Source of the DNA: Cladosporium sp. IMV 00045
Lineage: Eukaryota > Ascomycota > Dothideomycetes > Cladosporiales > Cladosporiaceae
Length of the DNA: 64,000 nucleotides
Direction: 5' to 3'
Assembly (NCBI GenBank): GCA_001931905.2
Contig: MSJI02000835.1
Location: 81,075-145,074 of the forward strand
A program made the position numbers and the translations under genes. Shown here in pieces: positions 1-13,731 of this stretch (its first letter is position 1; the number at the start of each line of letters is the position of its first letter). A model generated the notes under the pieces. That model did not search any database. It saw nothing but the letters and a program-made list of their open reading frames with translations, and was not told the origin of the DNA.

Positions 1-626
1 ATCGCTTTCCCACCCCAGCAGCAGTCGCAGTCGTCCCAGGGGAGGAGTCTGGGCACGAGCGTGCTGAAGTGTCCTACGACTGGGCTGCACGTGGAGGTGA
101 GGGCTGAAGTGGAGGAGTGGGATGGCAAGGGGAAGGGCAAGGGGAAGGCCAGGGCTGTTTGTGCGAGGGATGAGGTTGTGGGTAAGAATGGTAGGTTCTT
201 TTCTTTCGATTTCTCTCTTCCGGTTTCCCTACCATGAGTTCTTTTGCAAGATATCAACCGTTTTGCAAGATATCAACCATCTAACTAACACTCCTTCTCC
301 CATCAGCCAGAACTAACGACATCAATAACACCGCCAACGCCAATCGCTCTTCCCTTTCGCCCTCTGCTTCGCCCTCAGCCTCAAGGTCGGCCTCTGCCTC
401 CGGTTCAAACTCTCAGGAAGACTCCGTCTCCTACCGCGCTTATATCCACTCTCAATTCTCCAGCAGAACCTGGGAGAAGGATGAGGCTGCCGGTAGTGCA
501 GGTTCGACAAAGTCCAGCGCCAAGCGCAGCACGCCGGGGACGTCGCTCGGTGGTGAGGCGGCTTCGAACGCGGCTTCTGCTTATGCTTCTGCTGTGAAGT
601 TGGAGTGTGAGGTGGAGGAGAAGTGA
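1..626 (+). CDS. 3' end of an unrecognised gene (partial)
   Basis: Two exons can be read, 1-190 and 307-626, joined across a GTAGGT...CAG intron. The frame stays open across the junction and ends at TGA 624-626. The visible C-terminus is about 169 residues. It contains a short Cys-containing segment with CPTTGLHVEV, a Lys/Gly run, and then a long Ser/Ala-rich tail (SPSASPSASRSASAS) that ends in acidic residues. No family is recognised, and the 5' part lies outside the window. The codons are GC-rich at third positions, as in other genes here. The tail composition suggests a disordered C-terminus, but the role is unknown. Confidence 0.6.
242..278 (+). repeat. 18-bp exact direct repeat inside an intron
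   Basis: TTTTGCAAGATATCAACC occurs at 242-259 and again at 261-278, separated by one base. Both copies lie inside the intron 191-306 of the first gene, so they look like a small intronic duplication. Confidence 0.9.
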
Positions 627-1377
627 TTTCTAGATGAAAGATTAGTGAGGATTGTCGAGATTATGTTGTTGTTTGACTTTTGGGAGTTTTGGAGTTTGGG
701 TGTTGCTGCGTTCTTTCTGACCTTTGATTCTGACGTGGGTCTATACCAACAATTATAATCAAGACATCATAAAATATCAATGAATAAACGCAAACATCTA
801 TCCTACAAAAGTGAGAGTGAGATCTGGTTAGCCAGACAACATAGGAAGCGAGAAGTCGATCAAAACCCCTCCATCCCTGTCGAACCCTGCATGTCCTCAA
901 TTCCCAGCCCTCAACTTTCGGTTCAGCTCCAATCCCACCTCCTTCCCTTCCTGGCAAAGGCCAATATATCAACATCCCCACTTCCTTATTTCCCACCAAG
1001 CCGTCCTGTTAATGCATACATATGCCCTTTGCAATATTGCAAAAGTCTCCCAAGCTTGCATGCCGGCCGGGTCCGGACTGCTTCGATGCATATATGAAGA
1101 TGCATGCTTGCCCTGGATAGTGCTCGTGCGGTGCAGATAGGCTACGGGACTCACTCTAGGAAAATACGCTTCGATGCACGCTATGCCCGGACAACGGCTT
1201 GCTGAAGCGAGTGGATATTAGTTGGGAGGCTAGAAGTGCCGAAGGATTCTGGGAGTGGAGGATCCGGTGTTTTGGCGTGCGTCTTCATATAAAAGTACAG
1301 AAGGCACCTGAAAAGATGAATCTTCACGTCGGGCTTCCTCTGTCTCTTGTGGCGAACGCCAATTACCAGTCAGCACG
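627..1377. other. Intergenic, tyrosinase promoter region
   Basis: The first part is presumably the 3' UTR of the preceding gene. The rest is upstream of the tyrosinase. Short imperfect palindromic GCATGC/ATGCAT motifs lie around 1055-1110. No gene is supported on either strand. Confidence 0.6.
1288..1294 (+). promoter_or_regulatory. Putative TATA box of the tyrosinase gene
   Basis: TATAAAA lies 84 nt upstream of the tyrosinase ATG at 1378. This is a plausible distance for a fungal core promoter with a short 5' UTR. It is a sequence match only. Confidence 0.5.
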
Positions 1378-2857
1378 ATGAAGGCCACCCTCCCAGCTCT
1401 GCTCTTCAGCACGGCAGTCCTGGGCCAGATTGCGAATTCCTTTACCGTTGATACGTCTGCACTGGGAAATCTCACCGATCATTTCGAGAAACTCTCGGAG
1501 TCTTTCCTTGACAAAGCACTTGCGAGGATTGATGAGAGGGTCGAGTGTGTGAAGGAGAAAGGTATTGTGCCGAGTTGTACGAGGGACAATGTTGTGTTTA
1601 GGAAGGAGTAGTGAGTTTTTGCTCATAATAGTCATGGCGATTTTATGGTGTTTGGGAGTAAGTGGGTGAGTATGCTGACTTTCTCGCAGTGGCGATTTGA
1701 CCCACGAGGAGCGGTTGAACTATGTCAACGCTGTGTTGTGTCTGCAGAGCTTGCCGCCTAGGACGCCTGCTAATGTTTCTGCGGGTGCGAGGTCTCGAGT
1801 ATGTGTTCAGCAAGCATGGCTCATTTACGGTAGTCCTGTCTGATCTTATATTCAACAGTTTGACGATTTCATCGTCGCCCATATTCAAAAGACTCTGGAG
1901 ATTCATTTCACGGGCAACTTTCTGCCGTGGCATCGCTGGTTTACATGGTCTTATGAGAAGGCATTGAGGGAGGAGTGTGGGTACAAGGGATATCAGCCTG
2001 TGAGTTCTCGTTGCCGCCTTCTTGTTCCAATGCAAGTATGACTGACAGAATGGTATAGTATTGGGACTGGCCCAAATATGCTTCGGCACCGCAAGATTCT
2101 CCCATTTTCGACGGTAGCTCAACCAGCCTTGGTGGCAATGGCGAGAGCATCGAACACGATGGCCCCGTCTTAGTCACTCCGGATGGCGGCTCGACGCTTA
2201 CGCTTCCACCTGGCGTAGGTGGTGGCTTTGTTACAACAGGCCCTTTCGCTAATATGTCTGTCAACCTTGGCCCGGTTGGAGGCATCAACGGCACAGCGCC
2301 AGGCCCGGATGGCGGACTTGGATACAACCCTCGAGGCTTGAAGAGAGACGTCGGCCCTGCCATCAACATGCGATATGCAAACTACAGCACCGCTCTCAGT
2401 ACGTCGACTCCAACCTGACTCTAACTGCCCTGGTAACATTGCTCACTAACATCTCCCCCCAACCCTTCTTTCCACACCTAACATATCAGCCTACCGACAC
2501 CTCTCCGAAGGCGCACCCTACACGCCAGAAATCGGCCCTCACGGCGGCGGCCACTACGTGATCAGCGGCGATCCAGGCGGAGACCTCTTCACCTCGCCCG
2601 GTGACCCGGCGTTCTACGTTCACCACGGCATGATGGACCGCATGTGGTCTTACTGGCAACTCCTTGATCCGAGCAAGAGGTTCTCTGAGGAGGAGATGAA
2701 TGGCGGTGATTTTGGTCACATTACCTGGACGAATGTGCCGGAGTCGAGAAAGGCGAGGTTGGATGATGTGCTGGATATGGGGTATGCGGCGGAGAGTACG
2801 ACGATTGGGGAGGTCATGGATACACTGAGTGGGCCGTTTTGTTATTTTTACGTTTAG
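1378..2857 (+). CDS. Secreted tyrosinase (type 3 copper oxidase)
   Basis: Five exons (1378-1610, 1690-1798, 1859-1999, 2059-2398, 2490-2857) give a 396-residue protein with all introns GT-AG. Residues 1-20 look like a signal peptide. The CuA site is seen as H122, H130 and H139 in the stretch around GNFLPWHRWFTWSYE, followed by PYWDW. The CuB site is H292 and H296 (GPHGGGHY) plus H319/H320 (DPAFYVHHGMMDRMW). The length and motifs fit the short fungal secreted tyrosinases that resemble OrsC, which oxidise phenols to quinones using O2. There is a Gly/Pro-rich insertion between CuA and CuB at about residues 190-255. The 3' end faces the terpene-cyclase fragment on the other strand. The natural substrate cannot be read from the sequence. 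Confidence 0.9.
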
Positions 2858-4193
2858 ATTCTGGTGGAGAATGGGATCGTATAAACGGCCGTATCCTTCT
2901 TTCCGGTGAGCAGCGAGCAGATCATCGGCTACAGGTACCATAGGCACGCGAGAAGGGTCGTTGGCCATGTACAGTTCTCCAGACAATCGCACTGTCATTC
3001 GCCAAAATTCAAGCAATCGTCGAGTCATACTCCTTTCATCTGACAAGTCGTTTGCATCGGATGCTTCAGACGCTTCACTTAACTTCTGAATCAGACGCTC
3101 GGAACACATGGCCTCGTACGCGGCGATCTTTTCCAACTCAGCATGTTCGCCAACCCGAACCAGCGAGCAACAACTCGCAGTCCCTTCCCTCACATCCCTC
3201 ACCCGCCCACCCAGATCATTAAGCAGTCTGAACTCCACACTAACATGCTGCGCGAACTGTTGTGCCAAGTACATCTCCAGCGCAGTCGGCCAGCAAACCT
3301 GCTGTTTCTTTGACGCCGAGATCATGCACGAGAAGCCGGCGAACATGTACCTGGTCCCCACGGACCTCGCGCCGATGTCTGCCACCCACTTGTATAACTG
3401 CGTGGGCTCTGCGGGGCTTGGCGCGCGGTAGGAGAGCTGGTCGAGCTGCGCGAGGAAGAAGTCGCGGAGTTCGAGCGTGTACCAGTGTTGGTCTTGGGGA
3501 CTCGCTTCGGGTATGGGAGAGAGGTGCATGAGTTTGAGGATTGATTTAAGGTCATTCTCGAGCTCGACGGGTTTGACGATCCGTGGGGCTTCTTCTAGTG
3601 GCGAGTCGATTCGTGTTGCGTTGTGATTCGCATACTTCTCGACGGGGTTGTCGAGGTATGGTTGGAAACAATGTATCACGAGATCTCTTGCGGCTGAAAT
3701 GTCATGCACGCCGTAAGTGGCTTGCAAAGTTTCCATGAAATCGTCGACTCTGTACAGCAGGTTGATATGTCGCATCATGCTTGCCGCTTGCGGTGGGTTG
3801 AGGCAGAAGCCATTGAGGACATTGCATACGTGCACCGTCACGCACGTGAACTCAAGCCAGGTCGCCTTGACTTCTCGACGTAAGTGGTTCGGCAGTTCCG
3901 TGTCGAATCGTTGAAGTTCCGAGTGAAATGCGCTCAAGCTGGCTTTTATGGATCCCAGAAGATCCTGATCCGAGAGACACGAGAACGTGGGTAGTGTTCG
4001 ACAAACGTTGTATGTGGCGGTATGATCCATACTGGGACTTAGATATTGTTTGACCGTGTGCAGAGAGTCCGTGGAACCGAGTGCGTTCTCAAACCCATGG
4101 CGCTGGGTCCAAAGAAGAGGGACGAGGCTGACTTTGTAATGATTGTCAGACCGCAAGTGTGGCGCGCCATCCGGCGTCCAACATAGATCAGCT
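2858..4193 (-). pseudogene. Class I half of a labdane-type terpene cyclase, 5' truncated
   Basis: The minus strand from about 4193 codes for roughly 430 residues resembling the C-terminal (kaurene-synthase-like) half of fungal bifunctional CPS/KS diterpene cyclases. The aspartate-rich motif appears as DDFME (near 3735-3749). The NSE/DTE-type motif appears as NDLGGRVRD (near 3190-3225), where relatives have NDxGSxxRD. A segment like LELRDFFLAQLDQL matches the helix between them. An in-frame stop lies just upstream, near 4200. No class II (DxDD) domain is found in the 0.9 kb before the next gene, so the 5' half is missing. The reading frame does not stop at its expected end. It runs on to 2486, antisense to tyrosinase exon 5. 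I treat it as a remnant. A stand-alone class I enzyme with an undetected first exon is the alternative. Confidence 0.55.
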
Positions 4194-5050
4194 ACACATT
4201 ACCCAAATGAGGTCGTGTTTCAGCTCGAGAGATGGGACGATCCTACAAGATCAAGGGCATTATTGCAGCGCTTATTGCTTTACTACCTTAGATGGTGCAG
4301 CTGAAGGTTCATTAGCCCTTACCAGATCGATCGCTCGCTAGGCGGTCCTGGCTGATGGGTTCATACATTCTCTCTGAGCCTTTGAGGCATCATGGTGGGC
4401 AGGTCGTTGGACGTGGATTGCGAAGAGTAGAAGAGGTGAGATCAGCACGGGTCTTGGCGAGACCACTGTTCTTTCCTTCCTGGCTTTTCACACCGACTTT
4501 CAAACCATCGATCGAGTCTATACTTCACAATTATGGTTGTCCATTGTATTACAACTATCGAGACATCATCATATCTGACATAGTCGCAGAAAGTCCCTAC
4601 TGCAGCCACAAAATTGTCGTAATGCCATTCACCTGGCCTCGAACAAGGTGCGGACGGGCCTAGCGCTCACGAGAGATCAGGCGATTTTCAGCTTTCAATT
4701 CGCTTGCACTCCGTTTGGAAGGACTCTGATGCTGTCATGCACTTTGCCCTAGGAACCATCATCTGTATCGATATCATTTGGCATTCCAGAAAGCCATATC
4801 TCCAAGACGCCCTCTCAGCCAATTCTTGGACTCCAATGTGCCTGATCTTCATGGACTGGTAATCTGTCAAGGCCACCGATACCTTTCTTCGCTGTTCACA
4901 AACCCAGTCCGTCAAAGGTTGCTGTTTCTCTGACAGCAACAGTCTTTTGGGTGAGAGACTGGTCAGTCTCTTTCTCAAGCACAGCAAAGACTCGTCACCA
5001 CGGCTCGACTTTCCACGATATGCCAAACACGCGCAGCCGTCTTGCTTGAG
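4194..5050. other. Intergenic; expected place of the missing cyclase 5' half
   Basis: No coding exon is supported here. The minus strand has stops in all frames and no recognisable terpene-cyclase class II segment. A minus-strand open stretch at 4688-5026 matches nothing I know. Its sequence near 4969-4998 is similar to the end of the DUF7580 gene at 5083-5113, so it may be a decayed partial duplicate. Confidence 0.4.
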
Positions 5051-6799
5051 TCAGCGCCTCTTAGGCCGAGGGACTTGATCGGCCTCTTTCTGAAGCACAG
5101 CAACGACACTGTCATAGACTGCGTCCCGAAACGCAGAGTTCTCCAGGCTTGTGGCTTTCACGTCAAAGGAGCATCTGATGCAAGCGCGAATTACGTCTGC
5201 GTGTTGCTCTCCTGCCTCGTCGTCAATCTCGTGCGCCAACCTCAATGCAGCATTGTACTCTGTCGCCGGATGTTTGGAGCCGTCTGGATTACGGTCTGCA
5301 GGAATCAAAAGCTCCTCGAAGGGCTTGTTGAGACAGAGCTCGATCAGTATGAGAGCAAGCGCGAACAGAGACTCGTTCAGGATAGGCCAGCTTGAGGCAA
5401 AGTATGTGACGGCGCCGCCAGGGCAGCTTTGTGATGTCTGAGGGCCGGGAACTGTCGTCGAGATGAAAGGATGGTCGATCAAGACAAGACCTCTCTGCTG
5501 GAAGAATGTGATCTCCCTATGGCCCCACTGTCGCGACATCCACGGTGTGTCGTGAAGATTCAACATCATGGAAGCCAGCACCACTGCAAGCCTGCGTCTG
5601 TCTCCTATGCTCAATGTTCTGGTATTGTTCTGGTTCTCCAGGATGTCGCCTAGAGACTTTACGGCTGCGGCACCTTTATCGATGATGTGGTTACTCGGGC
5701 GATATAGCCCTAAGCGCTTTGTCGTCGCTGCATCTGTCAAGTAACCTATGCATTTACCACATTCGCGATGTCGGAGTAGTGTCATACTGACACACAAGTC
5801 CTCGATCTCGGTGGAATTGACGTGAGCTTGCGAGGAAATTGCCATTGACGCCGTTGGTCGAGAAGGAGCTTGAACTCGCACTCTGGCTTTCCCAGCTTTC
5901 GGACCTGACAGCGATGCAGCATTGTCAACGTTTGGTTGGAACAATCGAATTTCCGTCTCCTCGCAGATCCAGGGAGGATCTGGGTCCGAAGGCGTTGTAT
6001 GGTGCAGTACAATGCGCAAAGTCGCTCCACAGCTTTCCTCAAGCGTTGATAGATTATTCGGTTGAGTCAATGATCTCAGATAAAGACTAGCTCTGTGAGT
6101 GGAATGACAAGTGGCATGGAGGGCTTTCTGAAGGCTCAAAAACACGCTGGAAACTTGCACGTGGAAAGCGCTTCGGCTCGAGTGTGCTCGGTGCTTTCTG
6201 ACAGTATCCAGCTGCGAGCACTCTTTTCGAAGCTTGCGAAGGGCGTTGTTGTCTTTGTTGATTTGACTCAGAAGATCCTCGTACGCTGATTTTTTCAGAG
6301 CAAAGTTCCAGCGCTTCAGAGCCTTTTGGAATGATTTCGAGTCGTCGAAAGGTCCCTATACCATATGTCAGGGCTCTTGAGTCTCAGCAATCAGCGAACA
6401 CAGTGACTCTACCTTGCCGTCAGGGCTCAACTTCAGCCTGGCCTTGAATCCATCGAGGGCGTTGTGCATACTTGTTACCATGTCCACGAACACTTCGAAC
6501 GATTGATCCAATTTCCGCTGCAGCGATCGCCCCAAGGCCGCATCTGCCCATTCCTTGTCGGCAGTATTGCTCACCAGTTTCGTCAAGGTAGCGTCGTCCA
6601 CGCAGCCTTTAAGAGTGATCTCCAGTGTGATCTTGAACAATTCGTTCTCCAATGCCAGTCGTCGAACCATATCCGGAAACTCTCCCGGGTAGTTCTTCAT
6701 CGACCTGACAAATTTAGCAAACTCGCCATAGTGCTCAAGCCATGTAATAACCACAGATATTGCACCTAGTGCGAGTCCTACCACTTCTAGGCCCGACAT
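5051..6799 (-). CDS. DUF7580 family protein
   Basis: There are two exons, 6799-6413 and 6355-5051, with a 57-nt intron (GTAGAG...TATAG); the product is 563 residues. The start MSGLEVVGLALGAI followed by ITWLEHYGEF is the hallmark N-terminus of fungal DUF7580 proteins. The middle is helical. The C-terminal half has the family's kinase-like remnants: LASMMLNLHDTPWM, then NESLFALALILIELCLNKPF, then a Cys-containing helix ending near RDAVYDSVVAVLQK. These proteins are abundant and often multi-copy in Pezizomycotina and are suspected to be signalling or incompatibility-type factors, but no biochemical role is established. It is transcribed away from the C2H2-type pseudogene, 311 bp apart, so the two share a promoter region. 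Confidence 0.85.
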
Positions 6800-7110
6800 C
6801 TTGCTGTGTTTACAGTTCGAGAACTTGCAAGGCTGAGTCTCGAGTTTTCTCAAGTGCTTATCTTTTGAGGGGTCGACAAGGCGCAGCTGAGCTCTTGCAG
6901 CTCGCTCGAGCAGTTTACGTAGGCGGGTATGGATTAAGCTAGTCGATGCGTTCGATGTAAGCATGCATCATGTGTTCGCGCGGCATGTAAGATTTAAAAG
7001 ACCATGCCGTACACCCAACCTTGCGCAGCTGATCAAGCTCCCCCATCGTGGATATCCAACCGAGCCCCGTGCTGCTCTGTTTTTTCGATGGAACATCAAT
7101 TTCACTCAAC
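6800..7110. promoter_or_regulatory. Shared divergent promoter region
   Basis: This is 311 bp between the divergent DUF7580 gene and the C2H2-type pseudogene. No clear TATA box or operator is seen. Confidence 0.4.
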
Positions 7111-8457
7111 ATGTCAATACCGGCAAAAGTGCAGAAATGCCTTGAAGGCTTTCCTGACGAGCTTGACGCAGTCTAGAATGGAATATTTGACGAACTTGGC
7201 CGCTTTAAAATATGGACTAGCAACGTCTCAGCTGATCTTCCGGCGCACAATAAGGAATCACTGGAATATTGCCTGAGAGACGCCTCAGTTTTGAAGACCA
7301 CAGCTCTGTCGCTCTTGAAAGATCTTGAGAAAGCACTCCAGCAATTTTTGGAGATCTCCCGCAAGGAGTCTCTGCCACCAACCGAAGTGGATGCAGCGAG
7401 GACTACTGCGCAAGGAGATAATGATGACTGCGCACGCCATTCCGACACAAGCCTTGCCAGCGAGGAGATGTTTGCGCTTAGCGGTGAATCCGACACAGGG
7501 GACAACAACCCCATCCAGAGAGCTCTAGAAAGAGTCCACGAGATCATCACTTGCTTATTTCGCTTTTCAATAGTGTTTCGAGATTCTGGTCGCACAGACA
7601 CGAGAAGCAAAGGACCAGAGGTAGATGACTTTGTACCATATGCCATCAAACATGTCTGTACAAGGTTTCCTACCGCGCCTAGGTTCTTGGTCGAGCGACT
7701 TGGCAGGTTAATTGCGATGTACCGACAATACTTCCGACACCGTGAGACTCATCGCGAAATGCCCCTGCAAGAAGCTGCAGAAGATCAGTCTGAGGACGCA
7801 GGGCAGCTAAGCACACTCGCTACTCCTCTGCCAGGAGTCAAATCGGCCTCCAGGCCTCGTTTATTGCATCGTGGCACCTCGACAAGATTGCCGGCCGCCT
7901 ATTCCGATAGCGGTATTGGCTTTAAAATACGAGCACCGCCATCATGGCCGCTTGATGCTCAAGGCGGTGATACTTTCGAGTGTCCCATCTGTTTCCGCGT
8001 CGTTCAGGCTGGCTCATCCAAGTCTTGGAAACATCACGTGTTTGAAGACATCCCACCGTAAATCTGCACGCACAGCACATGCATGATCGCAGCCAGACCA
8101 TTCTCACATCGTTGCAACTGGGCCCATCATGAAAAGCATGCTCACCGTTCGGCTTGGCCATGCTCATTGGATTGTGACGAGGTTCTGCCCACAGTAGACC
8201 AACTGCAAGTCCATCTTCAGACATCGCATCATCAAGGCTTCAAGCCGTTTCAGCTACAGCAGGCATTGACCGCGATCCATTGGGAGGATACAGCATCAGT
8301 GGAATCACTCCTGTGTCCTCTACGCAATAAGAAATCTCCCAATTTTGAAGAAAGGACCAGGCACGTTGGCCATCATTTAGAGGAACTCGCTTGGTCTGCG
8401 TTGCCGCGTGCACTTTTTCGTGATGGAGTATTCACCAATATCATTGACGTACTATGA
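7111..8457 (+). pseudogene. Fungal C2H2-type protein with two in-frame stop codons
   Basis: One frame from ATG 7111 to TGA 8455-8457 reads as a single protein of about 448 codons, broken by TAG at 7174-7176 and TAA at 8059-8061. Similarity continues on both sides of each stop. After the first come GRFKIWTSNVSA and SLEYCLRDASVLKTTALSLL, the typical N-terminal block of fungal zinc-finger proteins of this class. Around the second, CPICFRVVQAGSSKSWKHHVF is followed by the stop and then CTHSTC and CNWAHHEKHAHRSAWPC. In relatives the position of the second stop is normally a Tyr codon after a Pro. The finger-like Cys/His pattern spans about residues 290-375. No intron signals would remove either stop. 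The gene is probably dead, although readthrough cannot be excluded. Confidence 0.75.
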
Positions 8458-8514
8458 CATCTATGTGTCGTGAGCTTTTCTAGATCTGTTCACGTCTCTC
8501 AAATCCACCAAACC

Positions 8515-11238
<2,724 letters not shown>

Positions 11239-13380
11239 ATGCCGGGCTCAGTCCATTGGTTGGCGCCATTGTCAATGCTAGCTGCGCTCCTGGCTAGCAT
11301 ATTATTCGCGCTTGGCCATCATCTGTTCTACTGGAACCTTCATGGCACAAACGTGCCTCAGTCAGATCTCACATTTACCATGACCGGTTTCTCAGCCACC
11401 ATTTCCAGGCAGCAACTCACGTTGGCTATCGGTACCACGTTCGCTTTTGCGACCAAGTCCTGTCTGGTAATAGCGGTATCCACTGCTTGGGTGCAGTATT
11501 TCTGGAAAACCTTAGCCAGGAGATACTCGAAGAAGCCTCTCACTTTGGAGAATGTTAATACTGCATATTCAGTCATACATAATGCATTCATTCTCGCTAG
11601 CTTGACCGGATGGCGCAAATTCTCTCCTCTCTTCACCTTAGCACTTCTTGCATGGTCAGTCTCATAGCTTGACAGGCTGTAGCACAACTTGACTGACTCT
11701 GTCTAGGCTTCTGCCAATCTCTGCTATTGTCACACCGGCGACACTAGTGACCCAGATCCTACCTGTGGTGCCACCACCTATTGAGACCCTACCTTTGAGT
11801 GGAATTCGTTTCGATATCCTGAGCTATCTCGAATCTATGAATCCAATGAACCCAGGGTTTAACGTATACTTGTACCGCGGACCAAGTGCGGCCGTGAAAA
11901 GGATCGCTGCAGCGGTTAGTGCTCAAGGTACTGTGCTAACTTTGGACTCGCCTGCCGCCAATGCGAGCTGGACATCACATTTCAGAGGCCCGGTCCTTCG
12001 ATGTGAGGAATTACCGACAGCCGAACAACTATCCATCCAAGAAAATATTGCTACATGGCTCCAAGTCGGCGGTTCTTCTCACTGCACAGATACCCGATTC
12101 TATCAGACATGGTATGGGAAATTCCCGTACGGCACCCCCGGTAGCAAATTTGGGTCGACATTCAACACACCGCTCAATACCTCCAACATGGTTGCGAGTA
12201 CAACCCAGCCTTATAACCTGGTCGGTCGTGATGCAGCCTTCCGACTGGCTGTATTTCCGCAGATGTCTAAGTACAGCAACGTTCAAGGCGAAACGAGACT
12301 GCCACTTGCCTGCAACCACGAAGAGCTGCTGAATAAGGATCCCCTAAGACCCCTCCATGATCTGGCTGTCAACTCTACTGTGATAGAGTGCAAATTGTTC
12401 AAGGCCACCTATGTCACCGATTTCAATTATATTGAAGGTTCACAGAGTGTCCACATTTCCGTTCCTATAACGGGTGAAGATGAGCCTAGTCCTTTTGTAT
12501 TCACGTCCATAGGACCATCAAATGCGAGCTGCGCTGGTATCAACCGAAGCGATCGGGCAGAACCGCTTGCAAGTCTCTCTTTGTGCGAATTCAACAAAAC
12601 CTTCATAGAGGAGCTCTCGTATCTGGCTATCATGGACTCGGTGCTGGAATTGCTCGAGGGAAGTGTTACCCAGACCGGCTTTTGGTATAATCTCTCGAGC
12701 CGCGTTTTCGACACAGTACTCATGGATACCTACGAGCTAGAATTTCTTTCGGATGACACAAAGCGGCAACAAAACGTGTCTCTACAGACTGCTTTCAGGG
12801 ACCATGGTGGAGTGAATTACCTGGGTCTCGTGAACTCTTCTGATCATGGCAGAGGGAGGCAGTCACTTGTGCATGCTATTGAGCAGATGCTTCAAAACGT
12901 CACTGTCAGTTTGATGAGTCTACCTCAATTCCGGTGAGTCATTTCTAAGTTCCCTTCATGGATCGATTCGGTGCTAACATGTACATCAGAACCAGTTCAC
13001 CGATACTTACGAAAGTCACTAAGATCTCATACCAAAACATCTATGTCTATACAAGACACAAGCTCTGGCTCGCGAACGGTATCGCTATCGCGTGCGCATC
13101 GACCGCAGTCGCTATCGGCTTGTACACTATCTTATCTACTGGCACTTCGTATAGCAGCGACTTCTCTACGATCATTCGCGTTGCTCGTGGTTCTACTTTA
13201 AGCGAGGAAGTGGATCCAAGCGACACTGATGGCAAAGATCCTCTTCCAGACTACCTCAAGCGAAGCTCGATTAGTGTATCAGGAGGAAACCAGGCCTTTC
13301 CAACTGAAGAAGAGGAGTCTAGGCACTTGCGAGATGTAGCAGAAGTGAGAGAGACTATGATCCATAGAGTAACATCGTAG
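11239..13380 (+). CDS. Multi-pass membrane protein with large glycosylated ectodomain
   Basis: Three exons, 11239-11654, 11707-12933 and 12990-13380, give 677 residues. The N-terminus has an apolar helix (LSMLAALLASILFALGHHLF), a second near FATKSCLVIAVSTAW and further apolar segments to about residue 165. A loop of about 380 residues follows, with many N-x-S/T sites (for example NAS, NTS, NRS, NKT, NLS, NVS) and paired Cys. One helix near GIAIACASTAVAIGLYTIL follows, then an acidic Ser-rich tail. This layout matches a fungal family often labelled 'formylmethionine deformylase-like', a name with no visible catalytic basis here. It probably sits in the plasma membrane or secretory pathway, and its function is unknown. 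Both introns restore the frame exactly. Confidence 0.8.
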
Positions 13381-13731
13381 TAGAAGATGCAGGATAGTGA
13401 CAGAACTATGACAGAATTTCAGACTCTCCACTTTAGATTATTTTTTTGTAAAGCGTTCTCTTAGATCAAAAGTCCAATGCTGACGATTCACCACGCTTCA
13501 CAATTTCTCTAGCATTGCTTGGTGTCTTGTCTTTATGCTTAAACTCGAGAGACACTGAAACATTGACTTGATGCGATATCATTTCATTAGTCTCCACTTG
13601 ACGAGCTGATCACGCTCGGTCCAATGATCGCGAAAAGACATGACGGGAAAATGCACACCAGAGAATCTCTACGATATTCCAATCTATACTCCATCCAAAT
13701 CGTTCAAATCACAGCCCTCAAAGCCCTTCAA
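13381..13731. other. Convergent 3' intergenic region
   Basis: 351 bp between two convergent genes. It presumably holds both 3' UTRs, and nothing else is seen. Confidence 0.6.

Noticed and set aside
4688..5026. Minus-strand open frame of 112 codons
   Set aside because: There is no ATG in good context and no recognised family. It could only be a decayed fragment.
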